This document shows, piece by piece, positions 9,801 to 18,708 of a stretch of 64,000 nt of DNA. Numbering within the stretch: the first letter of the stretch is position 1; each line of letters opens with the position of its first letter. This DNA is from Dethiosulfovibrio peptidovorans DSM 11002. Its GTDB lineage: Bacteria; Synergistota; Synergistia; Synergistales; Dethiosulfovibrionaceae. The DNA lies in assembly GCF_000172975.1 (NCBI RefSeq), contig NZ_ABTR02000001.1:716001-780000 (forward strand), read 5' to 3'. The position numbers and the translations under genes were made by a program. Under the pieces are notes generated by a model. That model was given only the letters and a program-made list of their open reading frames with translations. It was not told the origin of the DNA and did no database searches.

Positions 9801-10035
9801 CTCCGGCAAGCCCAGATCCACTCTTGAGACGAGACACCTTCATGGCACTGAGTCTCTCGGTCGCAGCGACTGAAATCTCCGTCGGAACCGAGTTTGCAAC
9901 CTGACCGGAGATAGACACGACCCCCGACGTAGTAGGTGCAGGAGTCGGTCCGGGATCATCACCGCTGCTTCCGCAACCTCCCAGCAGGAAGGCCGATCCC
10001 ACTATCAGGACCAGAAAAACCGCCCACCTCTTCAT
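6817..10035 (-). CDS. Large surface lipoprotein with Ig/PKD-like and carboxypeptidase-regulatory-like modules
   Basis: A 1072-residue probable lipoprotein of unknown role. The N-terminus has a signal peptide with a lipobox (FLLGGC at about residue 20) and a Gly/Ser/Asp/Pro linker. Beta-rich modules follow: an early carboxypeptidase-regulatory-like repeat (ISGQV...SGFYAFDVPVP), a second one (VTGTVTNDSGKALSGVKVY), a PKD/Ig-like domain beginning NQPPVITKLSRTP, then another (LVVNLKDDDGDPVVGAWV). The last ~330 residues are not recognised. The chosen ATG has AGAGG 4 nt upstream; ATG 10050 is an alternative. It probably sits at the outer membrane and may bind polymers or other cells. It stands alone, with a hairpin at its end. 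Confidence 0.8.
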   Translation of the reverse strand: MKRWAVFLVLIVGSAFLLGGCGSSGDDPGPTPAPTTSGVVSISGQVANSVPTEISVAATERLSAMKVSRLKSGSGLAGVDISAKMEGWELKKTSSDKSGFYAFDVPVPSEGGRLVLTFSKDGSITYQKAITVKPEESHSVHATLLPVAVDKEVKSGDIVSDDNGRIEIEAPRDGNLTLFVGDPTSADGAAVFPGDYMAATSADDVPLVSMAFFEATLTDPSGDKIERFDPVEVSMLLPEDYRNGTLKDPQGKTYVASGDSRLIASPDEFTCRIEWWSYDDDGAMWVQEDAMTPGSPSDPMKKAWITSGDGGKLYVNAKVNHFSWWNADYPQEFSYFCVKVVDGDGEPMENVAVYSSGVTYKNTSQPKKTDKDGWARGIVVKKSTSKADRERAQVYALAGNVKFFYDVKSDGEGVVASDDIYTPYDENECGRTDGRPSIELDEVIRISFEGVVTGTVTNDSGKALSGVKVYSSVGGVAETDSSGSYSLNVPVGAEVTVYIAGVEGKTATVSDKDTPKVLDFTVANQPPVITKLSRTPEGNVAAGSSTTFTGEAMDPEGGTVTYGWTASEGSFSGATGASTVWTAPAGSGNAQITFTATDSDEKTSAMTVPVSWGSLPSPGRLVVNLKDDDGDPVVGAWVVLHKDDGSVEEYRKTDARGKANFGDIGRKTATISYAYESDRETVTDYGYQTYVQKDLNRNIVTAVGVPVAELTIVTEVLGDEVVEDREDPNYNLNISVDPSDLSDETNVTCQPLGNVYLNNWTTSQDNVPVYPDDLQSDGNLTLLSMAKVWEDETEKMTSWGVLYDETPKSGDSYTLPLDKKPVNLPWSSEKDIISLSVMAERKGVEYDLFNLFQHEFMMTGSTTERREVEEKSLSEILDRAAKSGTIQLPDFDGDVFFQDALALVRDETVSTDITSVEEKKRLGSSLPDKLAVSLPDYSFTNVSVDSSGINPELTWTLSTTQDIDAMNAGVSEEAYSSVTSVDGTVNTHTQVNWDVFFEKGKGTQSYTFPSLPEDLEAWFDDVEGDPTFTVSVIDYDNLTGYSSLMDLVLSGQDPEKSALRILEADFPGALYW

Positions 10036-10175
10036 AAAACCTCTACTCATCCTCACAACACATCCCTTCTTCTCTCTCCTTATACCCGTTCTCCTAGAAT
10101 CACAGACGACTGAAACGATTGAAAACTTCGAACACATTTCAATAATAGCATAGACGGGAGCAGGATTCCATAAAA

Positions 10176-10223
10176 AATCCCATGAAAATCCCGCGAAACG
10201 AAAAGCAGAAAATTCATGGGATT
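10176..10223 (-). terminator. Possible terminator of the RND pump operon
   Basis: AATCCCATGAA (10176-10186) is perfectly repeated inverted at 10213-10223, with a 26-nt loop, starting 36 bp after the RND stop. The long loop makes this uncertain. Confidence 0.35.
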
Positions 10224-10258
10224 AAGAATATCAAAATAAATCGTCTAACTAAAAGTTT

Positions 10259-13200
10259 TTACCGGTCCCCCTCAGGCACGTCTATCCCATAGAACAGCAC
10301 GAACAGCACCGGCACGAACAGAAGGGTAAGAACCGTGGCGAAGCCAAGACCGCACATTATGGTCACCGCCATGGGACCGAACAGCACGTCTCTGATCAAG
10401 GGAATCATGCCCAGTATGGTCGTGCCAGCCGCCATCATGACCGGCCTTAGACGACTGACGCCGGAGTCCATCACAGCGTCGAAGGGGATCATTCCGTCCT
10501 CAAGGTTTATGTTGACCTGATCTATCAACACTATGGCGTTCTTTATCAGCATTCCGATCAGGCTTAAGACCCCCAACAGAGCCATGAAACTGAACGACTT
10601 GCCGAAAAGCAGCAACCCTACCGTAACCCCTATTATGCAGAGGGGAAGACAGGCCACGATGATGGCGGACTGTTTTATCGAGTTGAAGAGCATGACTATG
10701 ATCGAGAGCATGACCACCAGGCTGAGAGGCAACATCCGCTTGATGCCCTTCTGGGCGTCGCTGCTGCTCTCGAACTCGCCTCCCCACTCCATCGAATAGC
10801 CTAAAGGCAGCTCTATGGCCTCCACGCCGGATCGGATCCTCTCGAAGAGGGCGTTGCTGTTGGCCCCTATGATCGGGTCGGCCTTCACGGTCAAGGTCCT
10901 CTCTCTGTCCCTCCGTCGAACGATGGGATTTTCAAAGACGGTCTCAACCCCCGACACCAGGGATCCAAGAGGAACCATCTTTCCTGTAAGGGGACTCCAT
11001 ATCTGTACCAGCTTCAGCCCCTCTACTCCGTCCCTCTCCCTCTCGGGAAGCCGGGAGTATATGGTCAGAAGCCTGTTATCCTCCCGATAGACCCCGACCG
11101 GGTCTCCCTGATAGCTGTTCATGAGGGCCTCGTTTATCTGCGGACGGGAGAGCCCCATATTCCTCATCTGGTTGGTCATGACCTTGGGCCTGATGACCTT
11201 GGCCAACTGACGCCAGTCCTGCCTGACGAAACCCGCTTTAGGATCGGCCGCAATGACCGCCTCGGCCTGCTCCGCCAAGGAGCGCAACACAGCCGGGTTC
11301 GATCCCTGAAAACGGACCTGTATCTTAGCCTCCGAGCCGCCGCCCTTGCTGAACTGCCTGGACTGGGCCACAGCCCCGGGAAGGTTTTTGCTCACGAAAT
11401 CCTCCGCCCCCTCCATGGCGTCGAAGAGGGTGTCCGATCCCTTCAGGTTGACCACCGCCTGGCCGTAGGCCGAGTCGGGATCTTCCGCCGTGTAGGTCAG
11501 GGTAAACCTGAGGGTTCCCCCTCCGACGGTGGTGGCCACCGACTCCACGTCCGGTCGACTCAAAAGATAGGCCTCAAGCTTTGCTATGTTCTCGGAGGTC
11601 TCGTATATATCGGACCCCTCGGCACGCCAGAGATCCACGGTGAAACGTGGAGACGCGTCCTGAGGCATGAAGGATTTATCGACGAAACGGAATCCGAAAA
11701 GCGCCAGGGCGAAGAGGACCACCATCACAACGGCGAATATCCTTCCGTTTTTAAGGGCGGAGAAGAGAAACCCCCTGTAGACCCTGAAGAACTTGCCCTT
11801 GTAGGGATCGTCCGGCTCGCCCTCGGGATCCTTTAGCACCATGACCGCTATCAGAGGGGTTACTGTTATGCCGAGCACCCAGCTCCAGAGCAGCGATATC
11901 CCCACCACCTGGAATAGGCTGCGACAGAACTCTCCTGTGCTGTCCGGCGAAAGGCCTATGGCGGAAAAGGCCATTATGGCTATGACGGTGGCTCCCAGAA
12001 GGGGCCAGATATTTCCCGCCACGGTCTTGGCCGCCGCGGCAGGGCCGCCCTGGCCTTTCTGAACCCCTATTAGGACCCCCTCAGTTACGACTATGGCGTT
12101 GTCCACCAGCATCCCCAGGGCTATTATTAGAGAGGCCAGAGAGACGCTCTGGAGGGTTATACCCATGTAGAGCATGGTGGCGAAGGTGGCCGCTATGGTC
12201 AAAAGCAGTATCCCCCCTATGAGGAGGCCGCTCCTCATGCCCATGAACACCACCAGAACCCCGACCACTATAACCAGAGACTCTATCAGGTTCAGCACGA
12301 ATCCGTTCACCGCCGTGGTGACCTCGCTGGCCTGAAGATATATGGGCTCCAGCTCCATCCCCACCGGTGTGATCTCCACCAACTCCCTGAGCCTGGCGTC
12401 CACAGCCAAACCCATATCGACCACGTTGCCGCCCTTAACCGTAGAGATACCTATGCCCAAAGCGGGGTGACCGTCGTAGCGCATGATCTTCTGGGGAGGA
12501 TCGACGTACTTCCTCTCCACCACCGCCACGTCCTTGAGGCGGATCACCCCTCCGGACCCGCCGCCTATCATTACATCTCCGATATCCTCCTCCGACTTGA
12601 CCGCTCCGGTGGGATCGATCCTTATGTATTCGTTTCCCACGGTAACCTGGGCCATAGGAGAGAGGGTGTTCTGCTGATTCAACGCACCGTATATGTCCTG
12701 AGGCGAGACTCCCAAGGCCGACATCTTGGAACGGGATATCTCCACGTATATGCCCTCGGGCTGATCCCCTATTATGGAGACACTTCCGACTCCGTCCACC
12801 AGGAGGAGCTCTTTTTTAAGCTTATCGGCGTAATCCTTGAGCTCCCTGTAGGAATATCCATCTCCTACCAGGGCGTAGAACTGTCCGTAGACGTCGCCGT
12901 AATCGTCGTTCACGATGGATTTTTGAACGCCCGGAGGAAGGTTCGCCTGGACGTCGTTGACCTTCCGCCTCAACACATCCCAGATCTGAGGGAGGTCCCC
13001 CTCGGTGTATTCGTCCCTTATATCCACGTACACTATGGAGAGGTTGGCCTTCGAGAGAGAGCGAACCATCTTGACCTCGCCCATCTTCTGTATGGCCTCC
13101 TCGACCCTGTCGGTTACCTCCTGCTCCACCTCCTGGGAGGTCGCACCGGGATATACGGTGGTCACCACGGCGGTCTTTATGGTGAAATCCGGGTCCTCCA

Positions 13201-13303
13201 GCTTGCCGAGTTTGGAGTAGGAGATCAATCCCGCTATGGCTACGACCACCACCATGTACAGGACGATAACTTTTTTCTTTATGCACAGTTCGGCTATGTT
13301 CAT
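10259..13303 (-). CDS. RND-family efflux pump, inner-membrane transporter
   Basis: Proton-driven exporter of the hydrophobe/amphiphile (AcrB/MdtC-like) class; it moves substrates through a tripartite complex across both membranes. The ~1014 residues show TM1 (KKKVIVLYMVVVVAIAGLI), the first porter domain with YPGATSQEVEQEVTDRVE, and TM4 with GMLVDNAIVVTEGV carrying the proton-relay Asp. The second half repeats this, ending with GMLIKNAIVLIDQVN and four more helices. The ATG at 13303 has AGGTGG 5 nt upstream; the upstream in-frame ATG (13312) sits directly on that site and is unlikely. Paired with the membrane-fusion gene 9 bp upstream. No outer-membrane channel gene is nearby. Confidence 0.93.
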   Translation of the reverse strand: MNIAELCIKKKVIVLYMVVVVAIAGLISYSKLGKLEDPDFTIKTAVVTTVYPGATSQEVEQEVTDRVEEAIQKMGEVKMVRSLSKANLSIVYVDIRDEYTEGDLPQIWDVLRRKVNDVQANLPPGVQKSIVNDDYGDVYGQFYALVGDGYSYRELKDYADKLKKELLLVDGVGSVSIIGDQPEGIYVEISRSKMSALGVSPQDIYGALNQQNTLSPMAQVTVGNEYIRIDPTGAVKSEEDIGDVMIGGGSGGVIRLKDVAVVERKYVDPPQKIMRYDGHPALGIGISTVKGGNVVDMGLAVDARLRELVEITPVGMELEPIYLQASEVTTAVNGFVLNLIESLVIVVGVLVVFMGMRSGLLIGGILLLTIAATFATMLYMGITLQSVSLASLIIALGMLVDNAIVVTEGVLIGVQKGQGGPAAAAKTVAGNIWPLLGATVIAIMAFSAIGLSPDSTGEFCRSLFQVVGISLLWSWVLGITVTPLIAVMVLKDPEGEPDDPYKGKFFRVYRGFLFSALKNGRIFAVVMVVLFALALFGFRFVDKSFMPQDASPRFTVDLWRAEGSDIYETSENIAKLEAYLLSRPDVESVATTVGGGTLRFTLTYTAEDPDSAYGQAVVNLKGSDTLFDAMEGAEDFVSKNLPGAVAQSRQFSKGGGSEAKIQVRFQGSNPAVLRSLAEQAEAVIAADPKAGFVRQDWRQLAKVIRPKVMTNQMRNMGLSRPQINEALMNSYQGDPVGVYREDNRLLTIYSRLPERERDGVEGLKLVQIWSPLTGKMVPLGSLVSGVETVFENPIVRRRDRERTLTVKADPIIGANSNALFERIRSGVEAIELPLGYSMEWGGEFESSSDAQKGIKRMLPLSLVVMLSIIVMLFNSIKQSAIIVACLPLCIIGVTVGLLLFGKSFSFMALLGVLSLIGMLIKNAIVLIDQVNINLEDGMIPFDAVMDSGVSRLRPVMMAAGTTILGMIPLIRDVLFGPMAVTIMCGLGFATVLTLLFVPVLFVLFYGIDVPEGDR

Positions 13304-13312
13304 GGCATCCAC

Positions 13313-14614
13313 CTATTCGGCGGTCATCAGGCGGACCTTCTGACCTTCTCTCAGAAAATGGACCCCGGCCGTCACGACCACGTCTCCGGTCTCGAGATCC
13401 CCTGTTACGGAGAGTCTGTCGTCCATGTAGGGGCCGGTCTTCACCTGGACCTTGCGAACGGTACCGTCCTCGTAGAGCCATATGTAGCTATTGCCGGACT
13501 GATCGGCGAAGACTGCGTCCACTGGAACGGAGAAAAGAGACTTAAGCTTCGAGTCCTGACCTTCAAGAACTCCGCTGGCCCTCAACGTAACGGCCATCCC
13601 TGGAAGTATGGTCACGTTTTCCGGGTAGGGCATGGTGACCGTCGCCTGGTAGGTCTGAGTCGAGGGATCCGCCTGGGTGGAGAACTCCTTGAAGGTAACC
13701 GGGAACACCCGTCCTGGCATGGCGTCCAGAGTGGCGGAGAGCATCACCTCTCCGATCTGTTTTTCCCTTATCCTGACCACGTCTCCGTCGGGCACGTGGA
13801 CCACCATCTCTATGTTCTTGAGGTTCTGAAGGCTCAGTATAGTCTGCTTCGCCTGGACGAACTGGTGGTTGTCGACGAAGGTATCCGCCACGACCCCGTC
13901 GAAGGGGGCTCTAAGCTCCGTGTCGGACAGGGCGGAGCGGGCGGCTTCGACCGCCGACTCCTGGGCCTGAATGGCCGCCTCCTGTTGCTGGAGCTCTTCC
14001 TTTCTGGCTCCGGAGCGGGCCTTCTTAAGGGACTCCTGGGCGGACCGGAGGGACGAACGGGCGACATCGTAGGCGGTCTTATATTGCTCGTACTGCACCT
14101 GGGAGACCGCTCCCTGATCGTAAAGAGACTTGAATCTCTTGTAGTTCGACTCGGCCTCGGCATACTGGGCCTGGGCGGCGCTTACCGACGCCTGAGCCGC
14201 TGCCAGGTCCTCCGCCCTGGCTCCGGATTTCATCTCCGCCAGCTTCGCCTGTAACTGCCTGAGCTGGCTCTCGGCACTGTCCAGTTTGGTCTTGAAATCC
14301 CTGGGGTCTATACGGGCTAGAAGGTCGCCATTCTTGACCGCCTGTCCCTTGTTCATCGGAAACTCCACCAGGGGGCCCGATACCCGAAAGGAAAGGTCCA
14401 CCTTCTGGGAGGCCTGTACCGTTCCCTGATAGATTCCCTGAAAGGCCTTGCCCTCCGGAGCCAGTATCTCGGTACGGATCGGACGGACTATCTCCGGCTC
14501 CGGGGCCTTCTCGCCGAGACGGGAACGCACAAACTCCATGCCTCCGTATCCCACCACCACCAGGATAACCACCGCCAAGGCGATCTTTTTACCTGCCCAC
14601 AACATTCTCTTCAT
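13313..14614 (-). CDS. RND efflux membrane-fusion (periplasmic adaptor) protein
   Basis: Periplasmic adaptor that links the RND transporter to an outer-membrane channel. About 433 residues: an N-terminal membrane anchor (KIALAVVILVVVGYGGMEFV), a lipoyl/barrel-sandwich half ending VKNGDLLARIDPRDF, a long alpha-helical hairpin rich in Ala/Gln/Glu (about residues 110-220), the second lipoyl half (LRAPFDGVVADTFV), then beta-barrel and membrane-proximal domains. The ATG at 14614 follows GGGAGGTCAGAAA. First gene of the pump operon; no regulator gene is adjacent. Expressed divergently from the EamA transporter. Confidence 0.92.
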   Translation of the reverse strand: MKRMLWAGKKIALAVVILVVVGYGGMEFVRSRLGEKAPEPEIVRPIRTEILAPEGKAFQGIYQGTVQASQKVDLSFRVSGPLVEFPMNKGQAVKNGDLLARIDPRDFKTKLDSAESQLRQLQAKLAEMKSGARAEDLAAAQASVSAAQAQYAEAESNYKRFKSLYDQGAVSQVQYEQYKTAYDVARSSLRSAQESLKKARSGARKEELQQQEAAIQAQESAVEAARSALSDTELRAPFDGVVADTFVDNHQFVQAKQTILSLQNLKNIEMVVHVPDGDVVRIREKQIGEVMLSATLDAMPGRVFPVTFKEFSTQADPSTQTYQATVTMPYPENVTILPGMAVTLRASGVLEGQDSKLKSLFSVPVDAVFADQSGNSYIWLYEDGTVRKVQVKTGPYMDDRLSVTGDLETGDVVVTAGVHFLREGQKVRLMTAE

Positions 14615-14780
14615 TTTCTGACCTCCCAGGAATATGAATCCGTATATCGACCATCGTACTATTAAGACGATCTTACCATAGAGGAGGTCCAAAAGTTCGT
14701 CATTTTATGATACAGTGTCCTGACTTGATGTATCCGTTCAGCTATGGAAAGGGGGGGAACGGCGTTCGCGCCGACTGGAT

Positions 14781-15689
14781 ATGGCAGAGAGAATATACGA
14801 CAAAAAGAAGATGGCCCTAGGGGATCTGGGCATTCTAACCTGTGCACTGCTTTGGGGGGTTTCCTTCGCCGCCACCAAAGAGGTAATGAAATACATGGGC
14901 CCTCTTTGGCTTCTGGCCTTCAGGTTCACCTTCAGCTTCCTGCTAATAGCGGGGCTGTCTCCTAAGAGGCTGAAAAAACTCACCGCCAGGGATATCAAGG
15001 TCGGAGGGATAATAGGCTCTCTGCTGCTGGTGGCCATGGCTCTCCAGACCATAGGGCTTCAATATACCACGACAGGCAAGTCGGCCTTTATAACGGCCTG
15101 CTACGTCGTGATAGTCCCTTTCATAACCTGGGCTGCCGACAGAAGAAGCCCGGGATTCAAGGCCTTCGTTGCCTCGGGTATATGCCTCTTAGGGATGGGG
15201 GCCATAACCCTGGACGGGGTCAATATGGGCATAGGCTTCGGGGAACTTCTAACCCTGGGCTGCGCCCTGGCCTTCGCGATTCAGCTGGTGGTGATAGACC
15301 GGATGGCCCAGGAAAGCGACGCCCTCACCCTCACCATGGTGGAGACCGCCTTGAGCGCCGTGGCCTGCGTCGTAGGAGCCCTTATATGGGAGCCGATGCC
15401 CCAGGTCAGATCGATGGCGGTGGTGGGCTGGATGGCCTATCTCGTCGTGGGGTGCACCTTGATCCCCTACGCCCTACAGATAAAATCGCAGCAGCTGACG
15501 TCGCCCACCCACGCCAGCATACTGCTCATAATGGAGTCGGTCTTCGCCATGACGGTCGGTATCGTCTTTCTCGACGAGCCCCTCACGTCCCGACTCGCCC
15601 TGGGCTGCGGCCTGATATTCTTCTCCATCCTTCTCACCGAGCTGGATTTGGCCAGCCTGTCGAAAAAGCTCAGGAGACAGGAGGCCTGA
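14781..15689 (+). CDS. EamA/DMT-superfamily transporter
   Basis: Inner-membrane permease of the drug/metabolite transporter superfamily; the substrate is unknown (amino acids or metabolites are common). The 302 residues form ten predicted helices in two EamA repeats, the first starting at LTCALLWGVSFAATKEVM and the second around LTLGCALAFAIQLVVIDRM. Late in repeat 2, PTHASILLIMESVFAMTVG is characteristic. No ideal ribosome site precedes ATG 14781 (a GGGGGGAA tract lies about 25 nt upstream); ATG 14811 behind AAAGAAG is an alternative. Its last 20 nt overlap the convergent PAS-GGDEF-EAL gene. Confidence 0.88.
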   Translation: MAERIYDKKKMALGDLGILTCALLWGVSFAATKEVMKYMGPLWLLAFRFTFSFLLIAGLSPKRLKKLTARDIKVGGIIGSLLLVAMALQTIGLQYTTTGKSAFITACYVVIVPFITWAADRRSPGFKAFVASGICLLGMGAITLDGVNMGIGFGELLTLGCALAFAIQLVVIDRMAQESDALTLTMVETALSAVACVVGALIWEPMPQVRSMAVVGWMAYLVVGCTLIPYALQIKSQQLTSPTHASILLIMESVFAMTVGIVFLDEPLTSRLALGCGLIFFSILLTELDLASLSKKLRRQEA

Positions 15690-17370
15690 GGGATTCTACA
15701 AAATCCGGCAGCTTCTCCGGGTTTAGAGGTCGGCTGTAGACGAAACCCTGAATTATGAGGTCGGCCTTCTCTCCTCCTATGTGGAAAAGCTGACTTTTCG
15801 TCTCGACCCCCTCTACCACGACCGCCCTAGCCATGTTACGGGCCATCGCTATCACCGAGTTCGCCACTGCGGCGCTTCTGGGAGACCGCTCCAGATCCAG
15901 CACGAAGGAGCGGTCTATTTTTATGCCGTAGAAGGGAAAGTTCCTTATAAAGTCGAAGGAGGCATAACCCGTTCCGAAATCGTCTATAGCTACCTTGACC
16001 CCCAAAGCCTTTATCCTGTCGAACAGTTCGAGCAACAGCCCCTTCTCGTCCCGAAAGGTGTTCTCCGTTATCTCCAGGGTAAGCCGTTCCGCCGGGAACC
16101 CCGTCTCCTCTAGAGCGGAGGCCACAGTTTCGTAGAGATCGTCTCCGTATATCTGCACCGGCGACACGTTCACCGACATCTTCAACTCAAATCCCGCTCT
16201 ATTCCAGAGAACCCCCTGACGACAGGCCTCCTCCAGTATCCATCTCCCCAGAGGAATCATTATTCCCGTCTCCTCCGCCAGTGGGATGAACTCTCCGGGA
16301 GAGACCACCTCTCCGTCCGGCTTCCGCCACCTCACCAGGGCCTCCACCCCCACGATCTCCGATCCTCCCATGAGGACCTGAGGCTGATATTGCAAAAAGA
16401 ACTCGCCTCGCTCCATGGCGAGCCTCATCTCCTGCTCTAGTGCGACCCGGCGACGGGCATCGCGGTCCATCTCGTCGTTGTACAGAGCATAGCCTCCAAG
16501 TAAGGCCTCCCTCTTTACCCTGTGCATGGCCAGTCCGGCGTTTCGTATCATCTCGTCTCCGTTGGCAGCATCGTCGGGGAACACGCTGACCCCCACGCTG
16601 ACCGATATGTTGAGCTCCGCCTCGGAGATGGAGATGGGGCTGCTGAACACCTCGCAGATCGAGCGTAGGACCGTTCGTATCCTGTCGGATTTTCCGTTCT
16701 GAGGGATAACGAAGGCGAACTCATCGCTGCCGACCCGAGCCACCATCTCGTGGTCCTTCACGATAGACCGGAAACGATCGCCTATATGTCTCAGGACTTT
16801 GTCGCCCACCAGATAGCCGAAACCGTCGTTGACGTCTTTGAAGCGGTTCAGGTTCAGCACTATCAGCCCAACCGATTCGCTCTGCCTCTCCCCCCGGGCC
16901 AACGACGCCGAGAGCCGTTCCATAAGGACGAAACGATCGGACAGGCCGGTCAGGGCGTCCTTAGCGCCGTGAAAGGACTTGCCCTCTTTCATCGACTTCA
17001 TCCTGGACAGATCGGAGAAGACCGCCATGTAATATATCGAGCCGTCCGAGCCGGGAAGTCTCTTTATGGAAAGCCACTCGGGATAGATCTCTCCGTCCTT
17101 GCGGCGGTTCCAGATCTCCCCCTCCCATCGGCCTTCGCCCTTTATGGACAGCCACATGTTCCTGTAGAAAAAATCGTCGTGATGCTGGGACTTCAATATC
17201 CTGGGGTTTCGGCCCATCGCCTCGGATGCCTCATAGCCGGTTATAGCGGAGAAGGCCCTGTTGACCGCCAGTATGGTCCCAGAACTGTCGGTCAGGGTAA
17301 CCCCCTCTGTTATCTCGTCCCAGACAGCCTCCACCAAGGAGCCTCGGTCAACCGAAAAATTCAAAATCAT
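15670..17370 (-). CDS. PAS-GGDEF-EAL c-di-GMP signalling protein
   Basis: Soluble 566-residue protein: PAS sensor (about 10-125, NRAFSAITGYEASEAMGRNP), GGDEF domain (about 135-300) and EAL domain (about 315-560). The cyclase signature reads RVGSDEFAF, so the second Gly is Ser, which may lower or abolish synthase activity. The EAL domain keeps EALVRW, NVSPVQI, EITENTF, DDFGTGYAS, and VVVEGVET, so c-di-GMP hydrolysis is likely, with the GGDEF part perhaps regulatory. No membrane segment is seen. A GGGAGG ribosome site lies before the ATG. It is a single gene overlapping the EamA gene tail to tail. Confidence 0.92.
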   Translation of the reverse strand: MILNFSVDRGSLVEAVWDEITEGVTLTDSSGTILAVNRAFSAITGYEASEAMGRNPRILKSQHHDDFFYRNMWLSIKGEGRWEGEIWNRRKDGEIYPEWLSIKRLPGSDGSIYYMAVFSDLSRMKSMKEGKSFHGAKDALTGLSDRFVLMERLSASLARGERQSESVGLIVLNLNRFKDVNDGFGYLVGDKVLRHIGDRFRSIVKDHEMVARVGSDEFAFVIPQNGKSDRIRTVLRSICEVFSSPISISEAELNISVSVGVSVFPDDAANGDEMIRNAGLAMHRVKREALLGGYALYNDEMDRDARRRVALEQEMRLAMERGEFFLQYQPQVLMGGSEIVGVEALVRWRKPDGEVVSPGEFIPLAEETGIMIPLGRWILEEACRQGVLWNRAGFELKMSVNVSPVQIYGDDLYETVASALEETGFPAERLTLEITENTFRDEKGLLLELFDRIKALGVKVAIDDFGTGYASFDFIRNFPFYGIKIDRSFVLDLERSPRSAAVANSVIAMARNMARAVVVEGVETKSQLFHIGGEKADLIIQGFVYSRPLNPEKLPDFVESLRPPVS

Positions 17371-17392
17371 ATGAAATCCCTCCCGACGAGGA

Positions 17393-18238
17393 TTATACGT
17401 CGACCACGACGGCGGACGACCTGAAGATCATAGGATAATTCCTCGCCAACTCCACCCGATAGGCCCTGGACGCCCGGATGTCATCTACAGGTTCTACCTC
17501 GGAGCTCAGAATATCTCCTGCAGACCGAAAAGGCCCCTCATCGGAAAGGCTAGCTCCTGCCATGGCCGCCTCAGTCCTAAGCGACCTGACCGGAACCGGC
17601 CCCATGGAGCCCAGGGCCATCCGAATATCCTCCACCGATCCTCCATCCTCCGAAGGCCTCCAAATTGCCGCACAGGAACCCACCGAGATAGCCATGGCCC
17701 TGCGCAGACCGTCTTTTCGGAAAAAAGGACGCCAGCCGGGCCTCAGAGGGACCAGTATCTCCGTCAGAAGCTCTCCCGGTTTCAGGGCGGTCTTTCCCGG
17801 TCCCAGTATGAAATCGTCTATAGGCAAGGACCTGGCCGAGTCAACCGACCTTATACACACCTCAGCTCCCAGGGCCCAGAGGGAACAGAGACCGTCCGCC
17901 CCGGGGGAGCCCGTACATATATTCCCCCCTACCGTCCCCATATGGCGCAGGGCCGGACCTCCCACGGAGGAGGCGGCCATGGCCAACAGGGGCACCTCAT
18001 CGTCTATGAGGGGACTGTCTATCACCCTCTGCCAGGTGGCGCAGGCCCCTAAAGCCAGATAGTTTCCCCCTAGAGAGATCCATTTCATGCTCTCTATCCG
18101 GTCGAGCAGGACAAGATCGGGACGTTTTTCCGAGGATCGGAGCCTTAACGAAAGATCCGTGCCTCCCGCCATGGGGACAGCCCCGTCGGACAGGCATTCC
18201 AGGGCCTCTCCGACGGTGATCGGGCTGTATACCGTCAC
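17393..18238 (-). CDS. Molybdenum hydroxylase FAD-binding (medium) subunit
   Basis: FAD subunit of a xanthine dehydrogenase/CO dehydrogenase-type enzyme; passes electrons from the iron-sulfur centres to an acceptor. The 281 residues have the PCMH FAD motifs MAGGTDLSLRL and RHMGTVGGNICTGSP, and the expected CO-dehydrogenase-flavoprotein C-terminal domain. The GTG start at 18238 overlaps the stop of the iron-sulfur subunit (GTGA). It is the last gene of an eight-gene operon. The substrate is not determined by sequence; linkage to an acyl carrier protein gene is unusual for this family. Confidence 0.9.
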   Translation of the reverse strand: MTVYSPITVGEALECLSDGAVPMAGGTDLSLRLRSSEKRPDLVLLDRIESMKWISLGGNYLALGACATWQRVIDSPLIDDEVPLLAMAASSVGGPALRHMGTVGGNICTGSPGADGLCSLWALGAEVCIRSVDSARSLPIDDFILGPGKTALKPGELLTEILVPLRPGWRPFFRKDGLRRAMAISVGSCAAIWRPSEDGGSVEDIRMALGSMGPVPVRSLRTEAAMAGASLSDEGPFRSAGDILSSEVEPVDDIRASRAYRVELARNYPMIFRSSAVVVDV

Positions 18239-18708
18239 GAAGGGAGCTCCCTCATAATCTCGGCCCCCTCCATGACGGCGTCGACTATGGCCCTGTAGCC
18301 GGTGCAACGGCAGATGTTGCCGCTCAGGGCGATTCTGACCTCGTCCCTGGAGGGATCGGGATTCCTGGTCAGAAGGTCGACGGCGGCCAGCACCATGCCG
18401 GGAGTGCAGTAGCCGCACTGGACCGCTCCCAGGCGATCGAAGGACTCGAAAAGGGGCGCCCACCTGGGGAGGTCCCTTACCCCCTCCACGGTGGTGACGG
18501 TTTTCCCGTCCAGCTGAGCGGAGACCATGAGACAGGACAGACGGCTCTCCCCGTCGACCAGCACGGTGCAGGTTCCGCACTCTCCTGTACCGCATCCCTC
18601 CCGACAGGATGAGATACCCACCCTCTCCCTCAGGATCTCCAGAACTCTTTCGTCCCCGGACAGATCCATGGAGAGGGGCTCTCCGTTCAGCTTAAACTCT
18701 ATCTTCAT
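18235..18708 (-). CDS. Molybdenum hydroxylase [2Fe-2S] (small) subunit
   Basis: Electron-transfer subunit with two [2Fe-2S] clusters. The 157 residues show the N-terminal plant-ferredoxin-type motif CREGCGTGECGTCTV with a later single Cys (SRLSCL), and the C-terminal helical cluster domain with CGYCTPGM and NICRCTGY. Length and all eight cysteines are as in CoxS/XdhC-type proteins. A GGAGGTACGATAG ribosome site precedes the ATG, which lies 17 nt inside the end of the large-subunit gene. Works with the flanking large and FAD subunits in the cytoplasm. Confidence 0.93.
   Translation of the reverse strand: MKIEFKLNGEPLSMDLSGDERVLEILRERVGISSCREGCGTGECGTCTVLVDGESRLSCLMVSAQLDGKTVTTVEGVRDLPRWAPLFESFDRLGAVQCGYCTPGMVLAAVDLLTRNPDPSRDEVRIALSGNICRCTGYRAIVDAVMEGAEIMRELPS

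Noticed and set aside
12467..14254. 595-aa open frame on the plus strand
   Set aside because: Antisense to the RND pump and adaptor genes; composition is a mirror of their codon use.
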